A DNA stretch of 64,000 nucleotides from Nitrososphaerota archaeon (GTDB lineage: Archaea; Thermoproteota; Nitrososphaeria; Nitrososphaerales; CADDZS01): positions 4,447-68,446 of the forward strand of contig JAJPHP010000039.1 of the NCBI GenBank assembly GCA_021325255.1, given 5' to 3'. The notes beneath the pieces were generated by a model that saw nothing but the letters and a program-made list of their open reading frames with translations, was not told where the DNA came from and made no database searches. The first letter of the stretch is position 1, and the number at the start of each line of letters is the position of its first letter. Positions 18,547-26,640 of the stretch are shown here, piece by piece. Both the position numbers and the translations under genes were made by a program.

Positions 18547-21500
18547 ATGAATCTGAAGTGGCGAGTCTTCCGATTTAGAAAAGTTAATGATTGGCATAAT
18601 CTGACGAGCAAGGCGACTGATAGCAACAGAGATAGGCGCCTTCAAACCGTGGGAAATGGACGGAAGGTCACAAAGGCCCGTGATGTGGCGCAGACAAATG
18701 CCCTATTTGTAGAGCTACCTTTCGTTGGTAGGACCGAAGAACTCAGCGCACTAGAAAACTCACTCAGACGTGCTATCAAGGGAGACGGCGGTCTAGTTTT
18801 CATCTCTGGTGAGCCTGGTATCGGTAAAACGAGACTCGCTCACAAATTCGCAGAAAGAGCCGTGAGGATAGGATTTCGTTACCTTGAAGCGAGATGTCGT
18901 GGCGACCAAGGATCTCCACCTTATTGTGCTTGGATAGAATTACTTAGGCAATTTTCTCAGAAAGCAAATGCGCAGTTGTTCTTTAGGGCATGCGGCGAAA
19001 ACACAGATCAGATTGTCAGACTGGTGCCGGAACTTTTCGAAAGCACACACTCTCCCGCGTCTGGATCACAAGCTCGACCTGAAGCTCAGAAAAGAACGGA
19101 AGACATTCAAAAGGAGGAACTTCAATTCCTTAATGCTCTAACGCAAATCTTCTTCAGGTTGTCGAAGGAATCGCCTTTACTCCTCTTCTTGGACGACTGG
19201 CAGTGGTGTGACACAGCCTCTCTAAAACTCCTCCAATACATGAGAAGCAGTGGCCTGATGCAGAATGCAATTCTCATTTTATGCTCATTCAGAGATTCAG
19301 ATTTGCTGGCGCAACCGTCCATTCCCAAATCCTCACTTTCTGAATTTCTTTCGAGTCTAGAAGGTGAGCGGTCACTGGACCTTATCCATCTTAAGAGGTT
19401 CGGTCAGGATACCGTCGCTGATTTCCTGAGGAAGTTGTTTTCAAAAGAAGAGATACCTCAAGATTTTGTTCGGGTTCTATACTCGAGGACCGGCGGTAAT
19501 CCATTTTTTCTTAGCGAAGCGCTGAAGACGCTCGTAGAGGAGAAGAAGATATTGAGAAACTCGGCAGGAGGGTGGGAGTTAATCGAGATCTCGGAGATAG
19601 CAATCCCGCAGACGATCAGCAAGGTTGTCCGACAGAGACTTGATCGCCTCGGGGAAGAGACGATGAAAACACTCTCTGCGGCGTCTGTAATAGGAGAGAC
19701 TTTCGACCTCGAGATACTGAGCAAGGTATTGCGCGAACCCAATACCCAGAGGTTGAGAGTTCAAATAGAAAGTAGCCGGAGATCTGGATTAATTCTGGAG
19801 GTGAGCGAGAGCCGACCTGACAATGATCTCACCTATTCGTTCTCAGACGAATCTGTAAGAGACTTGCTTTACGAAAATATTCTACAGGAGCAGCGAACGG
19901 AATACCATGAACGCGTTGGCCTTGCTCTTGAAGAATCCTTCCGAGCCAGCGACTCCGTCGAGCAGCATGCATCAGAATTGGGGTATCATTTCTTTGTTTG
20001 CGGGAACAAAGAAAAATCAGTAGAATATTACGGCCTCGCGGGTAGAAGAGCCTCCTCGCTCTACGCGCATCAAACTGCGTGTAGAAATTTTCATTTCGCT
20101 CTTGAAATCCTTTCCCAGCTGGGACGGGACACAGACAGCGTTGAATCCAAGAGACGAGTTTCTCTAACTCGAGCAGAGCTCTTGGACGCTTTGGGACTTG
20201 AAGCCCAGTTCGTGTCCTCAGAATTGGTAAATCTGGCAAGATACTGGGAGGAATCATCTTCGATTTATCAGGAAATTGGAGAGAAAAGGAAAGCTGCGAA
20301 CATTCTCTCCAGGCTCGGTATTATGTACTATCTCATGATGTTTGATTTCGAAAAGAGTGATCAATTCTATTCAAAGGCCTTGTCATTGTTACAGGGTGAT
20401 GACAGTGCTGAACTAGAGCTCGCGCGTGTTTACGTTTGGAAAGTATTCCAAGATGTATGGGACGGAGACAGGGAAATGGTCATTTCTATATCTCGCAAGG
20501 CGTTGGAACTAGCAGAAAAAATTCAAGCTTATGATGTAATAGCAATGGCACGTACTCAAATTCTGGGGATATCCAGATTAAGTGAATTCGAACATGCTAT
20601 GGCATCGCACGATGACGGAATTCAGCTTGCTATTCAAAATAATCACATTTCGGAAGCTGCTTTCTGCTACTTCCACAGGGCAGCTATTCATGTGAACACA
20701 AAGGGAGCTTCGCAAAGAGCGATCGACCTCTTCCACGAGGCAATAGACTATTCAAAAAAGACAGGACAATTTATCCAGACTGTCTTCAATAAGACCGAAC
20801 TTGCCTATGAAGCGTATTTGCCCCTTGGAGAGTGGCAAAAAGCAGAGGAATTGGCTGAAAATGTGAGGATCTCGGTTCAGAACTTTCCACCTAGCTCCCT
20901 CTTTGCAATATTGGCAGATTCCGTCAGAGGACAAGTTTTTCTCAGTAGGGGTGAGTTAGGGAAGGCAGAAGAATGTTTGAGGAACGCCGAGCTCAAAACG
21001 AAGGGCCACGGTATACTTCAGATAGACGTTCCGCTATACATGAGCCTAGCGCGCCTGTACATCTACAAGGGCGAGTACGGAAAATCGAGTAATTACCTTA
21101 ACGAGGCATATCGGCGTTCAAAGAAGAGAGGGCTCGTAATAATCAATTGCGTCCCTCATGTCCAGCTCCTGAGTTTGATGATAGAATTCTCCGTGTTGAC
21201 CGAATCCGAAACCCGTGGCTGGCACCCTGGCGGCGAGGAACTATTTCTAGAAGAGACACTCGCTGAACTTACTGAATGTGCTCATGAAATCAACTTGGAG
21301 TGGCCACTCGCATATCTTCACAGGGCAGAGGGATTGATTGCTGCGAGGGAGAAACGTCTCGACGAAGCTGCAAACCTTCTCGAGAAAAGTGCCGACGTAT
21401 TCGCGAAACTAGGCTGGCCCTACGAGCTCGCGAGGACGCAGTACCAATTGGCTATTGTGCATCTTCGCGGTGGGAAAATTCTTCAGGCTGCAAAATTCTT

Positions 21501-21927
21501 AGACTCGGCATCGCTTACTTTTGCGAAACTAGGTGCCAATCAGGATCTTAGCCATATTGCATCCATAAGAAACAGTTTTGAAGAGCAAGGGCTTCCAATC
21601 TTCAACGAATATCCTAAATTCGAAAATAAGGACGCAGATTTATTCTATGAAAGCTTGCTTGGCGAGTTCGTTCAGGACTATGTATTCAAAAGGTTGGAGA
21701 TTGAAAAATGTGGCTGGAGGAGCTTGAGCGAGATGGGCCGCAATTTGAAACTTCCAAAATATGCTCTGTATGGAAAGAAGGCCGGTGCAAGCGGGCCTAT
21801 AGCAAAGGAACTCATTTCGCGAAGACTGGTTGAGACTCGTACCTTCTTGGGTGCAAGGGGTAGGGGAGGCGAGATAATGAAGGTGAGAATCGCATTCAAG
21901 AAGAAGAGACAGACGGGCGTGGCCTGA
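18547..21927 (+). CDS. STAND/AAA-type ATPase with TPR-like repeats
   Basis: The 1126-residue signal-transduction ATPase begins its domain with FVGRTEELSALENSL near 59. It has Walker A GEPGIGKT at 88-95, Walker B LLLFLDD at 211-217, and a sensor-like RTGGNPFF segment near 314, like the AAA_16/MalT group. Residues about 450-1000 are helical and repetitive, consistent with TPR repeats. The C-terminal 90 residues (GEFVQDYVFKRLEIEKCGWRSL to the basic end) look like a wHTH-type domain seen in archaeal signalling proteins. It is probably a ligand-responsive regulator; MalT/LuxR-like control is an analogy, not shown. The leaderless promoter is divergent from the CHRD surface gene. Confidence 0.85.
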   Translation: MNLKWRVFRFRKVNDWHNLTSKATDSNRDRRLQTVGNGRKVTKARDVAQTNALFVELPFVGRTEELSALENSLRRAIKGDGGLVFISGEPGIGKTRLAHKFAERAVRIGFRYLEARCRGDQGSPPYCAWIELLRQFSQKANAQLFFRACGENTDQIVRLVPELFESTHSPASGSQARPEAQKRTEDIQKEELQFLNALTQIFFRLSKESPLLLFLDDWQWCDTASLKLLQYMRSSGLMQNAILILCSFRDSDLLAQPSIPKSSLSEFLSSLEGERSLDLIHLKRFGQDTVADFLRKLFSKEEIPQDFVRVLYSRTGGNPFFLSEALKTLVEEKKILRNSAGGWELIEISEIAIPQTISKVVRQRLDRLGEETMKTLSAASVIGETFDLEILSKVLREPNTQRLRVQIESSRRSGLILEVSESRPDNDLTYSFSDESVRDLLYENILQEQRTEYHERVGLALEESFRASDSVEQHASELGYHFFVCGNKEKSVEYYGLAGRRASSLYAHQTACRNFHFALEILSQLGRDTDSVESKRRVSLTRAELLDALGLEAQFVSSELVNLARYWEESSSIYQEIGEKRKAANILSRLGIMYYLMMFDFEKSDQFYSKALSLLQGDDSAELELARVYVWKVFQDVWDGDREMVISISRKALELAEKIQAYDVIAMARTQILGISRLSEFEHAMASHDDGIQLAIQNNHISEAAFCYFHRAAIHVNTKGASQRAIDLFHEAIDYSKKTGQFIQTVFNKTELAYEAYLPLGEWQKAEELAENVRISVQNFPPSSLFAILADSVRGQVFLSRGELGKAEECLRNAELKTKGHGILQIDVPLYMSLARLYIYKGEYGKSSNYLNEAYRRSKKRGLVIINCVPHVQLLSLMIEFSVLTESETRGWHPGGEELFLEETLAELTECAHEINLEWPLAYLHRAEGLIAAREKRLDEAANLLEKSADVFAKLGWPYELARTQYQLAIVHLRGGKILQAAKFLDSASLTFAKLGANQDLSHIASIRNSFEEQGLPIFNEYPKFENKDADLFYESLLGEFVQDYVFKRLEIEKCGWRSLSEMGRNLKLPKYALYGKKAGASGPIAKELISRRLVETRTFLGARGRGGEIMKVRIAFKKKRQTGVA

Positions 21928-22357
21928 CTTCTCTTGACCTGCCTCGAAACAAACCTTTCGCAAAACTCAGCTTCACCTTCGTTTACGCATGCGAAGATTT
22001 TTTGGTTGGGATTATCATGCAAAAGTGCGAAGCGCTCGAACTATAACTATCTACCATAGTCTTATCAAGAATCCCACACGAAAGTTTCGTCAACTTCTTC
22101 CGTGTCAAGGGAATCGTGACGCCGAATGGAGGAAGAGGTGGTAGTGACCTCAGTCACATCGGTGATTGCTCCGAAAGAAAATTCGAGCGTGAAAAATATG
22201 AGTGGTAGAGGGGGGATTTACAACCCCCTTTCTTTCAAATCTCATCCGATTCCTGACTGTCCAACAGAACACAGCAATCCAATCACATTTGATGCCTCGC
22301 TCGACAATTCCACAGTTCCTTTGCCCCTTCAGAGGAGACTCCGAAGGTCTATCAAGA
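21928..22357. other. Intergenic between convergent genes
   Basis: A 430-nt interval with a short GC stem (AGGGGG, 9-nt loop, CCCCCT near 22207-22227) that could act as a terminator for either flanking gene. A 127-codon open frame on the + strand (22126-22509) overlaps the thioesterase gene antisense and is not supported. Confidence 0.35.
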
Positions 22358-22804
22358 TTAATCAAAACCCAGATTTGAAGCGATCTTTTTCGAAATATCT
22401 TTGGGGATGGGGGTCGGTTTGCCAGTTTTTGTATCCACGAGTACCAAAATTGCGAAATCGCTGCAAAGTAGTGCTCGAGAAGAAGGATGTGAATTCGCCG
22501 ACAGTTTAAGTATCTGGCATTCGAACTTTGTGCTTGAGTTTCCCGCACTTGCAATCCTTGTCTTTACGAGTATCTCTTCGTCAAATCGCGAAGGCGAGTG
22601 AAAATTCAACTTAATCTCGGTCATTGCAGTTGCGAGACCACGGTTCAGGACAAGGTCCTTGAAATCGATTCCCAGAGATCTAGCATGCTCAACTCTAGCC
22701 ATTTCAAACCACACAACATATCCGCTGTGGTGGACAATTTGCATCATGTCAACTGCGTCATAGGGCACTCGTAGTCGAAGTTCGAACCAATTCCGAACAG
22801 ACAT
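22358..22804 (-). CDS. Acyl-CoA thioesterase, hotdog fold (4HBT/YbgC-like)
   Basis: The 148-residue single-hotdog protein has the signature VPYDAVDMMQIVHHSGYVVWFEMARVEHA region, in which the Asp and the following His-His-x-x-Tyr match the 4-hydroxybenzoyl-CoA thioesterase group. The central strand (MTEIKLNFHSPSRFDEEI) is also typical. It hydrolyses acyl-CoA esters in the cytoplasm; the specific substrate is unknown. I choose the ATG at 22804 (MSVRNWFELR), which places the motif at the usual distance from the N-terminus; a TTG at 22861 would add 19 atypical residues. Confidence 0.8.
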   Translation of the reverse strand: MSVRNWFELRLRVPYDAVDMMQIVHHSGYVVWFEMARVEHARSLGIDFKDLVLNRGLATAMTEIKLNFHSPSRFDEEILVKTRIASAGNSSTKFECQILKLSANSHPSSRALLCSDFAILVLVDTKTGKPTPIPKDISKKIASNLGFD

Positions 22805-22861
22805 GTAAACGATTGGAGGGAATGGGATAGCTAGCCTATGAATTCTTAGTGTTCGAGCCAA

Positions 22862-23272
22862 ATGGTGACAGCTGAAGAAAACGAAGCTTACATCAAATTT
22901 ACCTTTGCCGAGGTAATAGAACTAAGAAACGCCTTAGAAAGAAAAGACAATCGGGTAAGATCTGATTTCTTTCATCCAACCCATGTTTTTCTTGCCGTAC
23001 AAGGACAAAGATTGATGAAAGGACGCGCTCTTAAGAAATATGAAACGTATGGCGTTCTGTCTAGAAGATTATCCTCTATGCCAGAGGTCGATCGACTTTC
23101 GCACATTCGCCAAACATATCAGGAGATCATTGTTGTCAACAGCCAAGTGAGTCGAACCGGTAACCGGTTATATCCTCACTATTTTCTCCCTTTCAATATT
23201 AGGATCGCTACAAGGACTCCAAACCGTAATCAGAGAAGAAGTGAAGGTGGGGTTGTCAGGATTTGGACCTGA
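22862..23272 (+). CDS. Doubtful hypothetical protein
   Basis: A possible 136-residue protein with a helical, charged N-terminal half (FTFAEVIELRNALERKDNRV). No family is recognised. Its last 26 bases run antisense through the 3' end of tRNA-Pro, and the C-terminal residues are Arg-rich, so at least the end is unlikely to be coding. It may be a remnant or a chance frame. Confidence 0.25.
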   Translation: MVTAEENEAYIKFTFAEVIELRNALERKDNRVRSDFFHPTHVFLAVQGQRLMKGRALKKYETYGVLSRRLSSMPEVDRLSHIRQTYQEIIVVNSQVSRTGNRLYPHYFLPFNIRIATRTPNRNQRRSEGGVVRIWT

Positions 23273-23321
23273 GACCTCCACCGCCCAAGGGTGGAATGCT
23301 AACCAAGCTACACCACAACCC
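23247..23321 (-). tRNA. tRNA-Pro(UGG)
   Basis: On the minus strand the acceptor stem GGGGTTG pairs fully with CAACCCC, with discriminator A and no encoded CCA. The D arm is GTGT/GCAT. The anticodon stem is CCACC/GGTGG around loop CTTGGGC, giving anticodon TGG. The T arm is TCAGG-TCCAAAT-CCTGA. There is no intron. All stems are perfect or contain only G-U wobbles. Confidence 0.95.
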
Positions 23322-23470
23322 CGCTTAGTTCGTTAATCTTTGCAAAGTCAGAAGCAAATCACTTGCCTCGAAAGAGCTCCAACATCTGCAAAGGTAATTT
23401 TGTTGGAAAGCCTGACTGTATGAATGGTCGAAGCTGTCCTGAGCTCTTTTCTTAGGTCTGAAAATCCTCA

Positions 23471-23480
23471 TCTATATAAT
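23471..23480 (+). promoter_or_regulatory. TATA box of a candidate RNA gene
   Basis: TCTATATAAT is a strong archaeal TATA match. The predicted start (about 23500-23505) is not followed by a convincing protein-coding start but by a stretch of stable inverted repeats. Confidence 0.45.
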
Positions 23481-23501
23481 TTCGCACTCGTGCACCATAA
23501 A

Positions 23502-23850
23502 GCACGATTCGGGCTAGGTTGCTAATCCAGGTAATCTACCTAGCAGTCATGGGAATTCCCGTGCATTAGCAACTCTTGTGTCCGTTAATTATTCCAATGG
23601 AAATGAAACGATAGAAGGCATAAGGACTAGCCGAGGAGTCCAGTATCTTGTTTCAACTCCCATTCTGGATAAAGCGAGCACCTTTAGGTCTTCCAATTTA
23701 ATTTGGCTTGGTGTACCTGAAGGGGGATTAGTTTCGGATTATTGCAATGTGATTATTTCAAGGGAATATTGGAAAGCACAAGTTCAACTCGGCAAATTCA
23801 CAATTTGCGCGAATCTCGTCCGGGTTTCCGAAAGTTGCTTTTTCTTTTAC
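23502..23850 (+). ncRNA. Candidate structured non-coding RNA
   Basis: Downstream of the TATA box the sequence folds into a three-way junction. The outer stem GTTGCTAAT/ATTAGCAAC (518-526 with 565-573 of 23 kb) is perfect over 9 bp. Arm one is AGGTA-atc-TACCT (529-541), and arm two is CATGGG-AATT-CCCGTG (548-563). Further hairpins follow: GGACT/AGTCC (23624-23641) and GCAAAT-TCACA-ATTTGC (about 23793-23809). A T-rich run at 23837-23859 could terminate it. I could not match it to SRP RNA, RNase P RNA or C/D box motifs. The 5' and 3' ends are estimates. Confidence 0.4.
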
Positions 23851-23942
23851 CTTATTTTTGTTAGGCAATTCGCTGTTTGGTTTCCTCAATTTTTAAAAAG
23901 TGCTTTGCAGAACGAAGTTGCGTCAGAGTGTCCCTGCACAGA

Positions 23943-24092
23943 ATGCTCCCAGGAATAGTAGCAATCGCAATTAATATCGGCGGTCTGACCGCCGCGGTGA
24001 TTCTCGTTATCGCGAGTACAATCAACATGGAAAGAGAAGTCCGAAGCAGAGAAAGGAGAAGGGAACGAGTTTCAGAGTTTTCTGAGTCGTAG
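23943..24092 (+). CDS. Small single-TM protein
   Basis: A 49-residue protein from the ATG at 23943. It has one membrane helix (PGIVAIAINIGGLTAAVILVIA) followed by a strongly charged Arg/Glu tail (MEREVRSRERRRERV). This tail-in topology is typical of small archaeal membrane proteins. A longer frame starts at 23877, but its extra residues are Cys/Arg-rich and unconvincing. It ends 5 nt before the convergent RNase Z-like gene. Confidence 0.45.
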   Translation: MLPGIVAIAINIGGLTAAVILVIASTINMEREVRSRERRRERVSEFSES

Positions 24093-24097
24093 CAGCC

Positions 24098-24865
24098 TCA
24101 AACCTCAAGCTCTAACCCGTCGTCAGCCACTATCGTCTCCCTCCATATCGCCTTGGCTTCCGAGATCATCTCCTCGGGAGTCTCATCGTCATCGTTGACG
24201 TGAGTCAGTACAAGTTTCTTTGCTCCAGCCGAGAGCGCAGCGTTGGCCGCTTCGGTTGGTGTCGCGTGCTTAGGGGGTCTCGCCTTGGCAACGTCCTTCT
24301 GGAGAAATGTGGCTTCGTGAATTAGCAGGTCCGTGTTTCTAGCCAGAGGTAGCAAGCACTCGCAAGGTTGCGTGTCTCCCGTGTACGCTATCACTCTACC
24401 GTTGCCTTTCTCCTCTTTCAGCCTGTACCCGAGGCAGGGAACTGTGTGATCCATAGCGAATGTGGAAACTGCAAAACCGGGTATTGATATTCCCTGACCG
24501 GACTGCAGTTCAACGAGGTTGATTTGGAACTTTTTTGTAAAAGCAACCCTGGTTATACGCTCGACCGTGGAAAAGTAATCCGTGAGGCCTGGCGGCCCGT
24601 AGACGTTGAGGTTCGACGATTTCTTCTGGATCGCCATCGTTTCGATTATCGACGTCAGCCCTGTAACGTGGTCTGAGTGATAGTGCGTGACAAAGATATC
24701 GTTGATTGCAGATACATCCACGTCGCTTTTAATCAGCCTGTGGATCGAACCGTCACCGCAATCGAGCAACGTAAGCTGCCTTTCATTGTAAACGCCTATG
24801 CAGGAAAACCCTCTGTTCTTGCTCGGCACAGCCGCGGAGGTACCGAAGAATTTTATCCCCAACAT
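24098..24865 (-). CDS. rnz: RNase Z-like metallo-beta-lactamase protein
   Basis: The 255-residue protein of the ElaC/RNase Z group has the metal motif THYHSDH (His61, His63, Asp65, His66), an early GTSAAVPSKNR segment typical of tRNase Z N-termini, the HTVPCLGYRL substrate-side motif, YTGDT for the bridging Asp, IHEATF, and the terminal LTHVNDDD His region. It would cut tRNA 3' trailers or act as a related phosphodiesterase. It is somewhat short and lacks an obvious flexible exosite arm, so a related hydrolase is possible. Nearby tRNA-Pro has no encoded CCA, so trailer removal followed by CCA addition is needed. Confidence 0.8.
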   Translation of the reverse strand: MLGIKFFGTSAAVPSKNRGFSCIGVYNERQLTLLDCGDGSIHRLIKSDVDVSAINDIFVTHYHSDHVTGLTSIIETMAIQKKSSNLNVYGPPGLTDYFSTVERITRVAFTKKFQINLVELQSGQGISIPGFAVSTFAMDHTVPCLGYRLKEEKGNGRVIAYTGDTQPCECLLPLARNTDLLIHEATFLQKDVAKARPPKHATPTEAANAALSAGAKKLVLTHVNDDDETPEEMISEAKAIWRETIVADDGLELEV

Positions 24866-24943
24866 CTTCCTACGTCATCTCGAATCTTATTCTTTCGACT
24901 ACTCCGCTAGATCGTGTCCGAATTAGGGCATCAGTTTGATTAT

Positions 24944-25402
24944 TCATGACTTGCCGGCCGATCCAGCTTCTTCTTCGATCAATTTGTACCCGTTGGCCTT
25001 CGTCCAGTACCTGAGAAGATCTATCGAAAGCAAGACATCTTCGGCGTTTGCCTCCAGGTCAAGCTTCCTCAGATCTTCCTCGGCCCTGCTCTCCATAAAG
25101 TCAAACCCGTCCAGCTCCTCTACCGTGATTGAGCGCTTCCACTCAGGCGAGTAGAGTTCATAGTGAACTTCCTTTTCCTTCGGAATCACGGAGATGTTTA
25201 CTGCGAGGAGATCCGCCGCACCTATTGACAGTCTTGAATTATCGACTCCCCTGATCTGAAGCGAGCTCCCCTTGAGCTTGGCGGTCAAAAAGTCGATCAG
25301 ATTCTGGCGCCCGTCATCAGACGGAGGCGCTAATTTTTTACTCAAATCGGAAGAAAGACAGTGCTCCCTGTTCCTTTTGTATCTATGCCGGTCACCTGGC
25401 AA
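24944..25402 (-). CDS. Hypothetical protein
   Basis: The 152-residue soluble protein of unknown family has beta strands from about 45 to 95 (LQIRGVDNSRLSIGAADLLAVNISVI, then VHYELYSPEWKRSITVEEL) followed by an acidic helical C-terminus. The first 15 residues are Arg/His-rich, so the real start may be downstream. It lies between rnz and the cobalamin adenosyltransferase gene on the same strand. Confidence 0.6.
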   Translation of the reverse strand: MPGDRHRYKRNREHCLSSDLSKKLAPPSDDGRQNLIDFLTAKLKGSSLQIRGVDNSRLSIGAADLLAVNISVIPKEKEVHYELYSPEWKRSITVEELDGFDFMESRAEEDLRKLDLEANAEDVLLSIDLLRYWTKANGYKLIEEEAGSAGKS

Positions 25403-25497
25403 AACGAGATGCTCGTCTTTAGAATTTGTCCATTGCAGTTGACAGAGCCCAAGAGTTCGTCATATAATAGCAATGCGGATGATACTCTACATAACCA

Positions 25498-26256
25498 CTA
25501 TTTTCTCAGAGATTCGCCATTCCCGCCGTTGTGGTTTCCGCCTCCAGAGCCTCTTGATGATGATGAAGAACCGTTTGATTTTACAGACTCGGAACTTGCA
25601 TTGGGCGAGGCTGTAGGCGAATGTGGTTCCTGTGGCTGCTGTTGCTGCTTGTCGTCCACCAGCTTCTGCTGTTGCTCATTGGGTATCTGGGGATGGTGCT
25701 CCTTCTTCCACAGTGTATCGGGGACTCCCTGCGCCTTGTTGGCGTATCGAGCGAGCGAAAAAAGAAAATCGGACAGTCTGTTCGCGTAAACAATCACGTT
25801 TGGGTCAACAGATTCCACTGATGCAAGCGCCACAATTCGTCGCTCCGCTCGCCTGGAGACCGTTCGGGCAAAGTGGAGCCTGGCGCTCAGGTCGGTTCCA
25901 AAGGGCACGATAAAGTTCCTGATCGGCTGGACTGATTCATCGACCCTGTCTATGCACTTTTCAAGAAACTCTATGTCAGAGTCCTTGACTGCGTAGGAAG
26001 GATCTTCGGAGCCTGCGAGAATTGCTCCAATCGCGAAAAGTTTGTTCTGGACTACCTCAAGAACCGAGTCGATGTAACTCAGCGCCTCTCTGGAACCTGA
26101 CGAGCCTTCGTGAATGTAGGATCGCGCCACGCCTATTATCGAGTTCGTCTCATCGACGGCTCCGTATGCCTCAACGCGGGCATTGTCTTTCCTGACTCTC
26201 TTGCCGCCAAATAGTCCTGTTTCTCCCTTGTCTCCTGTCTTTGTGTAGAGCTTCAA
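25498..26256 (-). CDS. pduO: PduO-type cob(I)alamin adenosyltransferase with low-complexity tail
   Basis: ATP:cob(I)alamin adenosyltransferase, which makes adenosylcobalamin. The enzyme domain (about 1-190) has the N-terminal ATP motif TKTGDKGETGLFGGKR, the GAVDETNSIIG segment, the signature RTVSRRAERRIV and the NRLSDFLFSLAR helix. The last 60 residues are an unusual Gln-, Ser-, Gly- and Asn-rich tail absent from standard enzymes of about 180-190 residues, likely disordered. The start codon is TTG. Alternative cobalamin enzymes are not in view, though the radical SAM protein at 3100 could be a consumer only if it binds B12. Confidence 0.92.
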   Translation of the reverse strand: MKLYTKTGDKGETGLFGGKRVRKDNARVEAYGAVDETNSIIGVARSYIHEGSSGSREALSYIDSVLEVVQNKLFAIGAILAGSEDPSYAVKDSDIEFLEKCIDRVDESVQPIRNFIVPFGTDLSARLHFARTVSRRAERRIVALASVESVDPNVIVYANRLSDFLFSLARYANKAQGVPDTLWKKEHHPQIPNEQQQKLVDDKQQQQPQEPHSPTASPNASSESVKSNGSSSSSRGSGGGNHNGGNGESLRK

Positions 26257-26562
26257 TATTGAACCAGTTCTTCTCTTCTTGTCTTTTTTCTGTTTCTATC
26301 AACCTCTTTCCCTTCTAGTATCAGAAGAGATAGAGGAAGAAGCGATAACTTTCATTCCCCTTACAATCTGATATTTAATTTATTTCAATGGGAGCCAGAT
26401 GCCAAATTTCCGAGAAAAAAGAGTTGCACGCCCATCGCAATTCTCGGTTTGCGGCAAATTTGCTCGTAGCGGTTTCCATACCTCTTGGTCCCGACCCACT
26501 GGCGCAACTTCTTGAATGCCGCGAATCGATCCCCTTGACAATTTGCAGGTGTGGATCTGACG

Positions 26563-26571
26563 AAATATATA
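26563..26571 (+). promoter_or_regulatory. TATA box of purH
   Basis: AAATATATA predicts transcription from about 26590-26598. This makes the upstream GTG at 26551 unusable and supports the GTG at 26641 as the purH start. Confidence 0.5.
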
Positions 26572-26640
26572 CTCGTCTTAACTCCTTTCTCAGCTGAAAG
26601 ACTGCGAAGGAAACAGAGAGAAGGGGCGGTTGCTGAAAAG

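Noticed and set aside
22126..22509. 127-codon + strand frame
   Set aside because: It runs antisense through the end of the thioesterase gene; composition looks like a shadow of that gene.
23502..23850. SRP (7S) RNA or RNase P RNA at the candidate RNA locus
   Set aside because: The start GGGCTAGG looked SRP-like, but the conserved S-domain loop (GGAAGG/GGAGCAGC) and RNase P core motifs are absent.
23578..23958. 126-codon + strand frame starting GTG
   Set aside because: It overlaps the hairpin-rich candidate RNA, has Phe/Tyr runs typical of T-rich non-coding DNA and no domain.
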